Of a DNA stretch of 64,000 nucleotides, positions 56,240 through 64,000 are shown piece by piece. Source of the DNA: Bacteroidota bacterium (GTDB lineage Bacteria > Bacteroidota > Bacteroidia > B-17B0 > Aurantibacillaceae); NCBI GenBank assembly GCA_020162035.1, contig JAIUNM010000011.1, forward strand, positions 1 through 64,000, read 5' to 3'. Position numbers and translations under genes: made by a program. Below the pieces are notes generated by a model. It had not been told where the DNA came from. It was given only the letters and a program-made list of their open reading frames with translations, and ran no database searches. Every line of letters begins with the position of its first letter. Within the stretch, counting starts at the first letter, position 1.

Positions 56240-56432
56240 TTATTATGTAATTTTAGAATTTTAATAAAGAAACAAATAACGCAAAAATCCTTGTTAAACC
56301 CAAAAAAAAGCATATAAAATATAAAACCAAATTCATAAAGAATTTAATTTGCACAACAGTTCAATAACTAAAATATTATTTTTTCAAACTATTGACTTTC
56401 AGTACAATAAGGTAATTTAAATAAAATGAAAT

Positions 56433-56870
56433 TTAACCTACAATGAGGTGGTTATTTTTGTTGTTTTGGCTTGATTTTTCATAATTTTCTAAGAAAGACA
56501 TTGCGTCAACATAATTACTAAAGTTTTTTGTAGGAATAATTGGCTTATAAAACTTTATATAAAAATTACTTAATAATCTAGGAACAAGAGATTTTACAAC
56601 TACAGCTCGTACAGTTACAGGTGCAAAACATTCCATTTCTCTCATTTTTTTTCTACCATCTTCAGTAATAGAAATTAAGTTATCCGAATCAACAAGTAAT
56701 AATGATTTAGAATTATTTGTAAACTTAATTAAAGCAGCTTGATTTTCTACATGTGCATCAGCATCAATTTCTACATTTGGCAAAAAAGTATAATGAATAA
56801 TACCATTTTTCAGTAATCTTAATCTTACTGTTTTTGTAAAAACTTCTTTAGTAAATTCAAAATTTAACAT
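56433..56870 (-). CDS. Small hypothetical protein (STAS/SEC14-like fold suspected)
   Basis: This protein has 145 residues from the ATG 56870; the frame is open 16 codons further upstream, but those residues are hydrophobic and unlike the family. The pattern (KNGIIHYTFLPNVEIDADAHVENQAALIKF, then a strand LLLVD, MREMECFAPVTVRAVVVKSLVPRLLSNFYIKFYKPIIPTKNF) is common in Bacteroidota small proteins (DUF7793-like). A KSLLLVDSDN loop followed by alternating helices and strands suggests a STAS-type alpha/beta fold. Function unknown. The 193-base gap upstream of it toward pntA holds no clear promoter or RNA. Confidence 0.5.
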   Translation of the reverse strand: MLNFEFTKEVFTKTVRLRLLKNGIIHYTFLPNVEIDADAHVENQAALIKFTNNSKSLLLVDSDNLISITEDGRKKMREMECFAPVTVRAVVVKSLVPRLLSNFYIKFYKPIIPTKNFSNYVDAMSFLENYEKSSQNNKNNHLIVG

Positions 56871-56930
56871 TGCTAAGTGAAGATAATAAAAATAATTAAG
56901 AAAAGCAACAATTAACAATTAAATGAGTTA

Positions 56931-58166
56931 TTAAAGCATAATATCTTTTGGATAACACAAATAATATTTAATTACTTTTTTACTTAAACTTTGAATATTT
57001 AAATGATCGCTTGCTTTGGCAACATCTAACAAAGTACCATTACTATATAGTACATTAATATTAAATTTAGATGCATTGTAAGCGCTATTGTTTACAGAGC
57101 TTTTAAACACAAAATATTCTGCTTCGGATTTTGAAATTTTATATTTTTTACAAGCTTTATTTAAAAATGATTGAAAAGTATTAGAATTAATTTTAGAATT
57201 TTGTAATTCTACTTTATATAATTTTCTATCTAATATATTTTTACATAAAGTACTTAAAACAAAATCAGAATGTGATGCCCAAACTTTTACAGATGCTATA
57301 ATATCGTTATCATCTAAGGCAGCAAAATTTTCTAAAAGCACAGAGTTTTTTTCGAAATCAGACTTTGTAAAATTATTTTTTAAAAATAAATTTAAAGTAG
57401 GAGTTGCAAATAATTCAACATTTTTAGCGCTTAGTTCTTTAGCACGTTTTAAAATATTAACCAACATTGTTTCGGCCGAAAGTACAGTTTTATGTAAATA
57501 AACTTGCCAATACATTAACCTACGGGCAATTAAAAATTTTTCGACACTATAAATTGCTTTATGTTCAACAACCAATTGGTTATTAACCACATTAATCATT
57601 TTTATAATTCTATCACTACTAACAACCCCTTCGCTTACACCTGTAAAAAAACTATCTCTTTTTAAATAATCCAATCTATCCATATCTAATTGAGAGCTTA
57701 CCAATTGATGAAGAAATTGTTTTTTGTATTGATTATTAAATATTTTTAATGCTAAGTTTAATTTTCCTTTAAACTCATTGTTTAATTTTTGCATTATTAA
57801 ACTACTTATTGTTTCGTGGTTTACACCTTTAACAATACTGTGTTCTAAAGCATGGCTAAAAGGTCCATGCCCAATATCATGTAATAAAATTGCAATTAAT
57901 ACTGCATCTTCTTCATTTTTTGAAATGTTTATTCCTTTTTGTTTTAAGGTTAATAATGCTTCTTGCATTAAATGCATAGCTCCAATTGCATGATGAAAAC
58001 GTGTATGTAATGCACCAGGATATACTAAATTAGTTAATCCAAGTTGTTTAATTCGTCGTAACCTTTGAAAATAAGGGTGGTTAATTAAATCGTATATTAA
58101 ATTATTTGGTAGAGTAACAAAGCCATAAATGGGATCGTTTATTATTTTACGTTTATTATTTGTCAT
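56931..58166 (-). CDS. HD-domain phosphohydrolase
   Basis: This 411-residue protein has the HD superfamily metal-ligand pattern H-HD-D: HTRFHHAIGAMHL (about 54-66), LLHDIGHGPFSHALEHS (about 95-111) and the later SQLDMDRLDYLKRD (about 175-190). The order matches dNTPase/YdhJ-like hydrolases, and the long alpha-helical C-terminus supports that. The expected product is a nucleoside from a dNTP, though the substrate is not proven. It is divergent from porX with a 75-base gap and ends 12 bases before the small STAS-like frame. Confidence 0.83.
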   Translation of the reverse strand: MTNNKRKIINDPIYGFVTLPNNLIYDLINHPYFQRLRRIKQLGLTNLVYPGALHTRFHHAIGAMHLMQEALLTLKQKGINISKNEEDAVLIAILLHDIGHGPFSHALEHSIVKGVNHETISSLIMQKLNNEFKGKLNLALKIFNNQYKKQFLHQLVSSQLDMDRLDYLKRDSFFTGVSEGVVSSDRIIKMINVVNNQLVVEHKAIYSVEKFLIARRLMYWQVYLHKTVLSAETMLVNILKRAKELSAKNVELFATPTLNLFLKNNFTKSDFEKNSVLLENFAALDDNDIIASVKVWASHSDFVLSTLCKNILDRKLYKVELQNSKINSNTFQSFLNKACKKYKISKSEAEYFVFKSSVNNSAYNASKFNINVLYSNGTLLDVAKASDHLNIQSLSKKVIKYYLCYPKDIML

Positions 58167-58241
58167 CTTTATAAAATTTTGTTAAACCAAGTAATAGTTG
58201 TAAAATTAATACGTTATTTGTTAATAGCAATACTTTAAAAC

Positions 58242-59801
58242 ATGGATAAAATAAAAATACTTTGGGCAGATGATGAAGTTGAACTTTTAAAACCCCATAT
58301 TTTGTTTTTAAACAACAAAGGATATGAAGTTGTAACCGCATTAAGTGGCGATGAAGCTTTTGATATTGTTAAAGAAGATAAAAACATAAATGCTGTTTTA
58401 TTAGATGAAAATATGCCAGGCATAACTGGATTAGAAACCCTTTTAAAAATAAAACAAATTAATAATGAGCTTCCTGTAATAATGATAACTAAAAGTGAAG
58501 AAGAACATATTATGGAAGATGCTATTGGTGGAAAAATTGCTGATTACTTAATAAAACCCGTTAATCCGAACCAAATTTTACTTTCTTTAAAAAAAGCTTT
58601 AGATAATAAACGTTTGGTAAGCGAAAAAACAAACACTGAATACCGAAAAGATTTTAGCAATATAAGTATGCAGCTTAACGATAATTTAAGTTGGCAAGAA
58701 TGGATTGAGGTTTTTAAAAAAATGACGTATTGGGAACTTTCAATAGACCAATTGCAAGATAAAAGTATGGTTGATGTGTTAAAAATGCAAAAAAGCGATG
58801 CAAACACACAGTTTTTTAAATTTATTGAAAAAAATTATATAGCCTGGTTAAACGGAAAAAACCCTAATCCACCAACCATGAGCCATACTTTATTAAAAAA
58901 TAAATTTGTAGCTGAATTAAATAAACCTGAACCAATTTTTTTAATAGTAATTGATAATTTAAGGTTTGATCAATGGAAAATTATACAACCAACTCTACAA
59001 AATTATTACAAATTAGTTTCAGAAGATATCTATTTAAGTATTTTACCAACTGCTACTCAATACGCTCGAAATGCAATATTTAGTGGGTTGTTGCCTAGCG
59101 AGATGGAAAAAAGATTTCCTGAGCAATGGTTAAATGACGAAGATGAAGGTGGTAAAAATTTACATGAAGAGTTTTTTTTACAACAACAGTTAAAACGTTT
59201 AGGTAAAGATGTAAAAATGAGTTATAATAAAATAACCAATTTTAATGCAGGTAAAAAACTTTCAGAAAATTTACATCAATTACTTCAAAACAAATTAAAT
59301 GTAATTGTATATAACTTTGTTGATATGCTTAGCCATGCGCGTACAGAGATGGAAGTTATTAGAGAATTAGCCGAAAACGAACCTGCTTATAGAAGCATTA
59401 CATACAGTTGGTTTGAACATTCGCCTTTGTTAGATATAATTAAACAATTGGCTTCTAAAAAAATAAAAATTGTAATTACAACTGATCATGGAACTGTTCA
59501 TGTACAAGACCCTACAAAAATTATTGGAGATAAAAATGTAAATACAAATTTAAGGTATAAACAAGGAAAAGCATTAGATTATAACGCAAAAGAAGTTTTT
59601 GAAATTAAAAACCCTTTAGATGCCTTTTTGCCTCGCCTCCACCCTAGTAGCAGATTTGTATTTGCTAAAGAAAATAGATTTTTTGCTTACCCAAACAATT
59701 ATAACCATTATGTAAATTATTACAAAAATACATTTCAGCATGGAGGCGTAAGTTTAGAAGAAATGCTAATTCCTTATATTGTTTTAGAACCTAAAGTTTA
59801 A
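58242..59801 (+). CDS. porX: PorX: response regulator with PglZ domain, T9SS regulator
   Basis: This 519-residue protein has a receiver domain (1-120; acceptor Asp55 in VLLDENMPG, acidic pocket DDE 10-12) and an alkaline-phosphatase-like PglZ domain (about 205-515; PIFLIVIDNLRFDQWK, ATQYARNAIFSGLLPSEM, IVITTDHGTVHVQDP). The middle of about 85 residues is a helical linker. In Porphyromonas, PorX with its partner kinase controls T9SS genes; the partner and the SigP gene are not in the window. The next gene, converging on it, encodes a T9SS cargo protein, consistent with the region's theme. Confidence 0.9.
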   Translation: MDKIKILWADDEVELLKPHILFLNNKGYEVVTALSGDEAFDIVKEDKNINAVLLDENMPGITGLETLLKIKQINNELPVIMITKSEEEHIMEDAIGGKIADYLIKPVNPNQILLSLKKALDNKRLVSEKTNTEYRKDFSNISMQLNDNLSWQEWIEVFKKMTYWELSIDQLQDKSMVDVLKMQKSDANTQFFKFIEKNYIAWLNGKNPNPPTMSHTLLKNKFVAELNKPEPIFLIVIDNLRFDQWKIIQPTLQNYYKLVSEDIYLSILPTATQYARNAIFSGLLPSEMEKRFPEQWLNDEDEGGKNLHEEFFLQQQLKRLGKDVKMSYNKITNFNAGKKLSENLHQLLQNKLNVIVYNFVDMLSHARTEMEVIRELAENEPAYRSITYSWFEHSPLLDIIKQLASKKIKIVITTDHGTVHVQDPTKIIGDKNVNTNLRYKQGKALDYNAKEVFEIKNPLDAFLPRLHPSSRFVFAKENRFFAYPNNYNHYVNYYKNTFQHGGVSLEEMLIPYIVLEPKV

Positions 59802-59807
59802 AATTAC

Positions 59808-60818
59808 CTAATTAATAATTAATTTTTTCTTATAATTACCTAGGTTTGTTTTTACTTGTAACAAATACAATCCTGGTTTTAACTGATTAAGATTAATTGA
59901 ATTTTGAAATTGGCTTTGATACACAACTTTACCAGTTAAGCTTATTATAGAAATTTCTTTTGGTTCTATGCCTATTGTATTTACATTAAAATTTAAAACT
60001 TCATTAGTAGGATTAGGGTAAACATTAAAACTATTTTCATTTAAAATATTTTCTGAAATTCCTACAACTGTTACAGCTTTATTACTCCTTACAGTTCCAG
60101 TTACAGTAGGAGAACCAACTCCTAAAACTATAGAATTATATGAAATTGTAAATACAGGAAATAAATCTGAAACATGATAATAATCGTAATTTGTTATTTT
60201 TAAAGTTACAGGCAATGGTAAAGGTAAAATTCCATTTATAGTTGTTGTTTGTTTAGTTTTTACACGCGTTACATTATTAAAAACTTGGCCTGTTGGTAAA
60301 ACAAGTGTTCCATTTCCATCGGCAGTAACGGTTACCGAGCCAGAAAAAGTTCCATTACTTGTAAATGTTACTGTACCACTAAAATTATCGGTAAATGTAT
60401 TATTTAAAGCAAAAGGAAATTGAAGAACTTTTGCAGTATTGGTAAAACTTAAACTTGCCCCCATCATTGATGCGCCAACTAATTCAACTTGAGCAGGGCC
60501 AGTTGAATTTTTAAAAAAACTAGTTGTGCCTTGTACAATATTACACCCAGGGTAACTTGTGGCAGATGCAACACTAATTGTAGAGTTATAAGGTGTTGTA
60601 ACTACAGTATTGTTAACTGTAACTCCAGTAAAATTCCAAGAAATATTAGAACCCGTAGCACTTAATATACTGCTTAAATTTACAGCTCCTGTATCGCAAG
60701 AATAAAATCTTGAAGTATCGCCTGCTGCAATCATATGATTTGCTTCGGTAACAGTATAAGTTTGTGCATTAATAAAATTAATTAATGTTACAAATACAAT
60801 TAAGTAAATTTTTTTCAT
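59808..60818 (-). CDS. Secreted protein with T9SS type A sorting domain
   Basis: This 336-residue protein has a signal peptide (to about 18, NAQ) and an N-terminal beta-rich domain of about 240 residues. That domain has glycine/serine/threonine repeats (TVTFTSNGTFSGSVTVTADGNGTLVLPTGQVF) but no known family. A type A sorting domain follows (FNVYPNPTNEVLNF, then LKPGLYLLQV). Export by T9SS is likely. The -7 box TATATTTG at 60838-60845, 20 bases upstream, may be its own promoter. Function unknown. Confidence 0.7.
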   Translation of the reverse strand: MKKIYLIVFVTLINFINAQTYTVTEANHMIAAGDTSRFYSCDTGAVNLSSILSATGSNISWNFTGVTVNNTVVTTPYNSTISVASATSYPGCNIVQGTTSFFKNSTGPAQVELVGASMMGASLSFTNTAKVLQFPFALNNTFTDNFSGTVTFTSNGTFSGSVTVTADGNGTLVLPTGQVFNNVTRVKTKQTTTINGILPLPLPVTLKITNYDYYHVSDLFPVFTISYNSIVLGVGSPTVTGTVRSNKAVTVVGISENILNENSFNVYPNPTNEVLNFNVNTIGIEPKEISIISLTGKVVYQSQFQNSINLNQLKPGLYLLQVKTNLGNYKKKLIIN

Positions 60819-60837
60819 GAGTTAAATTTTATTTAGT

Positions 60838-60845
60838 CAAATATA
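60838..60845 (-). promoter_or_regulatory. -7 box (TATATTTG) ahead of the T9SS cargo gene
   Basis: TATATTTG on the minus strand fits TAnnTTTG, between the bshC stop and the cargo start. No TTG was found at the standard 19-21-base distance, so this is a half match. Confidence 0.35.
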
Positions 60846-60847
60846 TA

Positions 60848-62449
60848 TTATTTATTTTCATTTTCTTCTATAATTAACATTTCATTATAAAATGGGTCTA
60901 ATTTTTCGAATAGATTCTTAAAAAAATCTTCACCATAATTTAGGTAAAACGACGAAAAATTCTCATAACGTTCTTGGGGTGATTGATTTGGAAATAGTTT
61001 ATTTTTAATATTTTTTATTTGATTAATTTCAGTTTCAAATTTTTGTTTTATTGCTTTATTTGCCTTGCTTTCAATTACATTTAACCCATTAATTGCTTTT
61101 TGCAATTCGGCCTGTGCGTTATTTAATAATGTTTTATCTATTGTATTAATTTTATCAAAAATAATTGTATAATTTTTTTCAATTAATTCTTTTTCGTTTT
61201 TAAGTGAAAAGAGTTGAGATTTTTTTTCTTGTAAATTTTGAATAAGTTCGTTTTCAGTTTTAAAAATTTCTTCTGCCTCAATTTCTAGTTTTGTAAGTTT
61301 ACTTTTAGTTGCACTATCAATAATTGTTACAAAATTACGAAGCATTAAAACCGGAAAATTAACCTTTAAATCTAAAAACATTTGTTTGTATTGTAGCCAA
61401 TATGCTATTTCTCCTGGTCCGCCAATGTAAATTAAATTTGGTAAAATTGTTTGTTGATAAACTGGTCTCAAAACAACATTAGGGCTAAGACATTCTGGTT
61501 TATTTTCAATAATATTTTTAATTTCTGATTCAGAAAAAATTAAATCGGTTCCAACAACAGAATATCCTTTTTCTGTTTTTTCTATTCTAGCTCGTAAATT
61601 ATTTGTTTTATAAAAACAATTTATTTGTCTAGGATTAACTTGAGCACTATAACCTAACAATTCTAACTTTTTAATTGTTGATGAAACAGAATAAAAAGGT
61701 TTATTTTCAACTATATCATTATTAAAAATTGATTTAAAGTTTTGTTTAAGAGTAATATTGTCCCCATCAATTGTAATTAAGCCATGTTTGCCAAATAATT
61801 CATTTACTAAATATCGTGTGGCATTACTTAAGTTTGAATGATTTAAATAACTATTTTTAAACAATTCCTTTAAATATTCAGCATTTGTATTTTCGCCTAA
61901 TATTAAACTATACTCGTTTAAAATTTCTTCTAAACCGTTAGTTTCAAAATTTCCTACTGCACCAGCTTGATTTGAATTCCAAATTAATTTTTTTGAAAAA
62001 AGATTAAAATGATTTATTTCTTCAAAATCATGGTCTTCACTTGCCATCCAATACACAGGAACAAAATTGTAATTGGGGAACTTTGTATTTAATATTTTAC
62101 AACAATTTATTACACTTATTATTTTATAAATAAAATACAATGGCCCTGTGTTTATGCACAGTTGATGACCAGTAGTTATTGAAAAAGTGTTTTTATTTTT
62201 TAATAATTCAATATTAGTTAAAGAAACATTATGTGTATTTGAAACAAGTTGAGATTGATTAAAAAGTTCTTGGCTTAACTCATTTCTGTTTACATTAAAA
62301 ACTGTTTCATTAATTTGTTTTTCAATACCTGAAATATTAAAATAATTTGAATAAAAATCTTGTAATTTATTTGGATGTGTAATAAAATCTAAAATTAGTT
62401 TGTTTAACAAACCAGTATTTTGAATTGGAATTTTTTTTGTATTAAACAT
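60848..62449 (-). CDS. bshC: BshC, cysteine-adding enzyme of bacillithiol synthesis
   Basis: This 533-residue protein adds cysteine to glucosaminyl-malate in the last step of bacillithiol synthesis. Landmarks are FSITTGHQLCINTGPLYFIYKIISVINC (nucleotide-binding fold start, about 88-116), PVYWMASEDHDFEEINHF, LIYIGGPGEIAYWLQYK and the C-terminal helical coil, with SPQERYENFSSFYLNYGEDF near the end. It overlaps the upp gene by one base, so translation is coupled. BshA and BshB are not in the window. Confidence 0.88.
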   Translation of the reverse strand: MFNTKKIPIQNTGLLNKLILDFITHPNKLQDFYSNYFNISGIEKQINETVFNVNRNELSQELFNQSQLVSNTHNVSLTNIELLKNKNTFSITTGHQLCINTGPLYFIYKIISVINCCKILNTKFPNYNFVPVYWMASEDHDFEEINHFNLFSKKLIWNSNQAGAVGNFETNGLEEILNEYSLILGENTNAEYLKELFKNSYLNHSNLSNATRYLVNELFGKHGLITIDGDNITLKQNFKSIFNNDIVENKPFYSVSSTIKKLELLGYSAQVNPRQINCFYKTNNLRARIEKTEKGYSVVGTDLIFSESEIKNIIENKPECLSPNVVLRPVYQQTILPNLIYIGGPGEIAYWLQYKQMFLDLKVNFPVLMLRNFVTIIDSATKSKLTKLEIEAEEIFKTENELIQNLQEKKSQLFSLKNEKELIEKNYTIIFDKINTIDKTLLNNAQAELQKAINGLNVIESKANKAIKQKFETEINQIKNIKNKLFPNQSPQERYENFSSFYLNYGEDFFKNLFEKLDPFYNEMLIIEENENK

Positions 62450-63102
62450 TATAATTTACTTCCAAAAGCTAAATCTCCTGCATCTCCCAACCCTGGAACT
62501 ATGTATGCATGCGCTGTTAACTCTTCATCAATAGCACCACACCAAAGTGTTATATCGTTATTTGGCAAAAGTGCTTTTACGTGGTTAACTCCTTGAATAC
62601 TTGCAATTGCTGTTACTATATGTGTGTGTTTAGGTTTACCTCTTTCTAATAAAGCATTATACGTTAATACCATACTAGAACCTGTAGCTAACATAGGATC
62701 ACATAAAATTAAAGTTTTATCTGTTAAATCTGGACATGCCACATACTCTAAAGCTATTTCAAAACTATTGTCTTTATGATGCCTGCGATAAGCACTAACA
62801 AAAGCATTTTGGGCTTTATCAAAATAATTTAATAATCCAATATGTAAAGGTAAACCTGCTCTTAAAATAGTTGCAATTACAGGTTGGTCTTTAATTAAAT
62901 TACAATTTGCTTCGCCCAAAGGAGTTTGAATTTTAGAATCATTAAAAACTAAAGTTTTGCTTATTTCGTATGCAAAAACTTCGCCCATACGTTCTAAATT
63001 ACGTCTAAAACGCATACTATCGTTTTGCACATTTACATCTCTAAGTTCTGCAACAAATTGGTTAAAAATTGTGTTATTGTTTGATAAATTATGAATCATC
63101 AT
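62449..63102 (-). CDS. upp: Uracil phosphoribosyltransferase
   Basis: This 217-residue salvage enzyme makes UMP from uracil and PRPP. The PRPP loop is in DKTLILCDPMLATGSSMV (about 127-144), the uracil-binding C-terminus in YIVPGLGDAGDLAFG (about 200-215), and the ATILRAGLPLHIG segment is typical. Length is standard. It stops one base into the start of bshC and begins two bases after the PD40 protein gene. Confidence 0.92.
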   Translation of the reverse strand: MMIHNLSNNNTIFNQFVAELRDVNVQNDSMRFRRNLERMGEVFAYEISKTLVFNDSKIQTPLGEANCNLIKDQPVIATILRAGLPLHIGLLNYFDKAQNAFVSAYRRHHKDNSFEIALEYVACPDLTDKTLILCDPMLATGSSMVLTYNALLERGKPKHTHIVTAIASIQGVNHVKALLPNNDITLWCGAIDEELTAHAYIVPGLGDAGDLAFGSKL

Positions 63103-63103
63103 T

Positions 63104-64000
63104 TTATTTCTTTGTTTTAAGTTTTATTTCAGCACTAATTTCTGATTGGTACGAAACTTTATCAAAAATTTCAACTACTTTATTATAATCTTCAAAACCT
63201 GGAGACTCTACAAGTATATTATATTTTCCTGGAGGTAAAATAACTATAAAACGTCCTGTAACAGGGTTTGGTAAATAATTCCCGACAATTTCGTTTGTTA
63301 TAACATCGTTAACAGATATGTTAGTTGAAGGGTAATCAACTTTTTTAGTTGTATCAGTTGCATTCATGTTACCAATAATAACTGTATAATCTAATTCTAC
63401 TTCATTAAAAGACACTCTATAAATATCATAATCTCCCATCGAACCGCCTCTAACTGCACTTACATAACCATATCTTCCACTTTTACTAATTCTAAAATTG
63501 TAGTCATCGTAACTTGTATTTAAAGGATATCCTAAATTTTTGCAAGTTTCAAATGCGTTTTTTTCATTATTAAAACTTGTTTTAAAAATATCATATCCAC
63601 CCATACTGCTATGACCTTTACTGCTAAAATAAAGTGTGTTTCCATCTGGACTAAGGTTTGGGAAATCTTCATCATAAACTGTGTTGATTTCGCTTCCTAA
63701 ATTTTTGGCTTCGCTCCATTTTCCATTTGGTAATTTATTTACCATATAAATATCTGTACCACCAAAACCACCTTTTCTATTGCTTGCAAAGTAAATAAAT
63801 GTACCATCGTTGTTAATACAAGCAGCAATAACATCTCCACTTCCGTTTATTGTATTTGGTAATTCTTCAGGTTTTAAATATTCGCCAGTTTGATTTTGTT
63901 TACTTAAATATAATTTTGTTTCGCCACGTAAATTTGCTTTACTAATTAAAATTACATTGCCTTTACTATTCATTCCAATAATTTCTTCTCCACTATTTCC
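63104..64000 (-). CDS. PD40 beta-propeller protein, C-terminal part (5' end outside window)
   Basis: The reading frame is open to the right edge (nine further codons beyond an internal ATG at 63973), so the N-terminus is missing. The visible 299 residues show WD40-like PD40 repeats: TFIYFASNRKGGFGGTDIYMVNK, LPNGKWSEAKNLGSEINT and PNLSPDGNTLYFSSKGHSSMGGYDIFKT. A C-terminal Ig-like/carboxypeptidase-regulatory beta region (FIVILPPGKYNILVESPGFEDY) follows. Many such proteins in Bacteroidota carry an OmpA domain, but none is visible before this stop, so it is probably a periplasmic or surface scaffold. It leads the upp-bshC run. Confidence 0.7.
   Translation of the reverse strand, partial: GNSGEEIIGMNSKGNVILISKANLRGETKLYLSKQNQTGEYLKPEELPNTINGSGDVIAACINNDGTFIYFASNRKGGFGGTDIYMVNKLPNGKWSEAKNLGSEINTVYDEDFPNLSPDGNTLYFSSKGHSSMGGYDIFKTSFNNEKNAFETCKNLGYPLNTSYDDYNFRISKSGRYGYVSAVRGGSMGDYDIYRVSFNEVELDYTVIIGNMNATDTTKKVDYPSTNISVNDVITNEIVGNYLPNPVTGRFIVILPPGKYNILVESPGFEDYNKVVEIFDKVSYQSEISAEIKLKTKK

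Overview
The window is about 64 kb of an AT-rich chromosome from a member of the Bacteroidota, probably Flavobacteriia- or Sphingobacteriia-like. The evidence is the type IX secretion (T9SS) regulator PorX, three secreted proteins with T9SS type A C-terminal sorting domains, BshC (bacillithiol), an ATP synthase operon lacking beta and epsilon, many Bacteroidota-type outer-membrane families (DUF5686, DUF4421, DUF2279), and promoters of the TTG-N19/20-TAnnTTTG kind. Genus cannot be read from the sequence. No tRNA, rRNA, CRISPR array, transposase or prophage was seen, and no gene-free stretch exceeds 300 bases.

Layout. 1-5.5 kb: a surface accessory cluster with the end of an S74/tail-fibre-like protein, a 1124-residue T9SS-exported hydrolase-like protein, and two tandem paralogous lipoproteins, each carrying a run of exactly 12 G. 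One is in frame; the other is thrown out of frame by its run. 5.7-13.7 kb (minus): alanine dehydrogenase-like protein, outer-membrane barrel, FabD, MerR regulator, DUF2279 protein and a large T9SS subtilase. 13.8-20.7 kb: Ppx/GppA phosphatase coupled to an NtrC-like regulator, then carbonic anhydrase with a SulP transporter, small unknowns, a MazG-like enzyme and an MscS channel. 20.7-38.7 kb: DUF4421, UbiD, Mpl, an ABC-transporter ATPase (its likely permease and adaptor lie about 6 kb away), a phosphatase, DUF5686, PccB, cysteine desulfurase, RRF, a TPR protein without output domain, and TrxB. 38.9-46.3 kb: M23 peptidase, APC permease and the atpBEFHAG operon.

46.3-53.2 kb is the most rearranged part. 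It holds three tandem TPR/SpoIIE-type phosphatases. The outer two share a 139-base identical tract, the third has a one-base frameshift after its signal peptide and two in-frame GC-rich palindromic insertions, and short duplicated or orphan pieces flank it. 53.2-64 kb: transhydrogenase PntAB, an unknown, an HD hydrolase, PorX, a T9SS cargo protein, BshC, uracil phosphoribosyltransferase and the end of a PD40 beta-propeller protein.

Themes. Surface and secretion functions (T9SS cargo, PorX, outer-membrane proteins, lipoproteins) are interleaved with housekeeping genes. The strongest unusual signals are the paired poly-G tracts (probable slippage-driven switching), the palindromic elements inside a phosphatase gene, a perfect 17-bp hairpin inside atpH, and a hairpin after atpE. 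Family assignments rest on motif recognition from reading, not on database searches.
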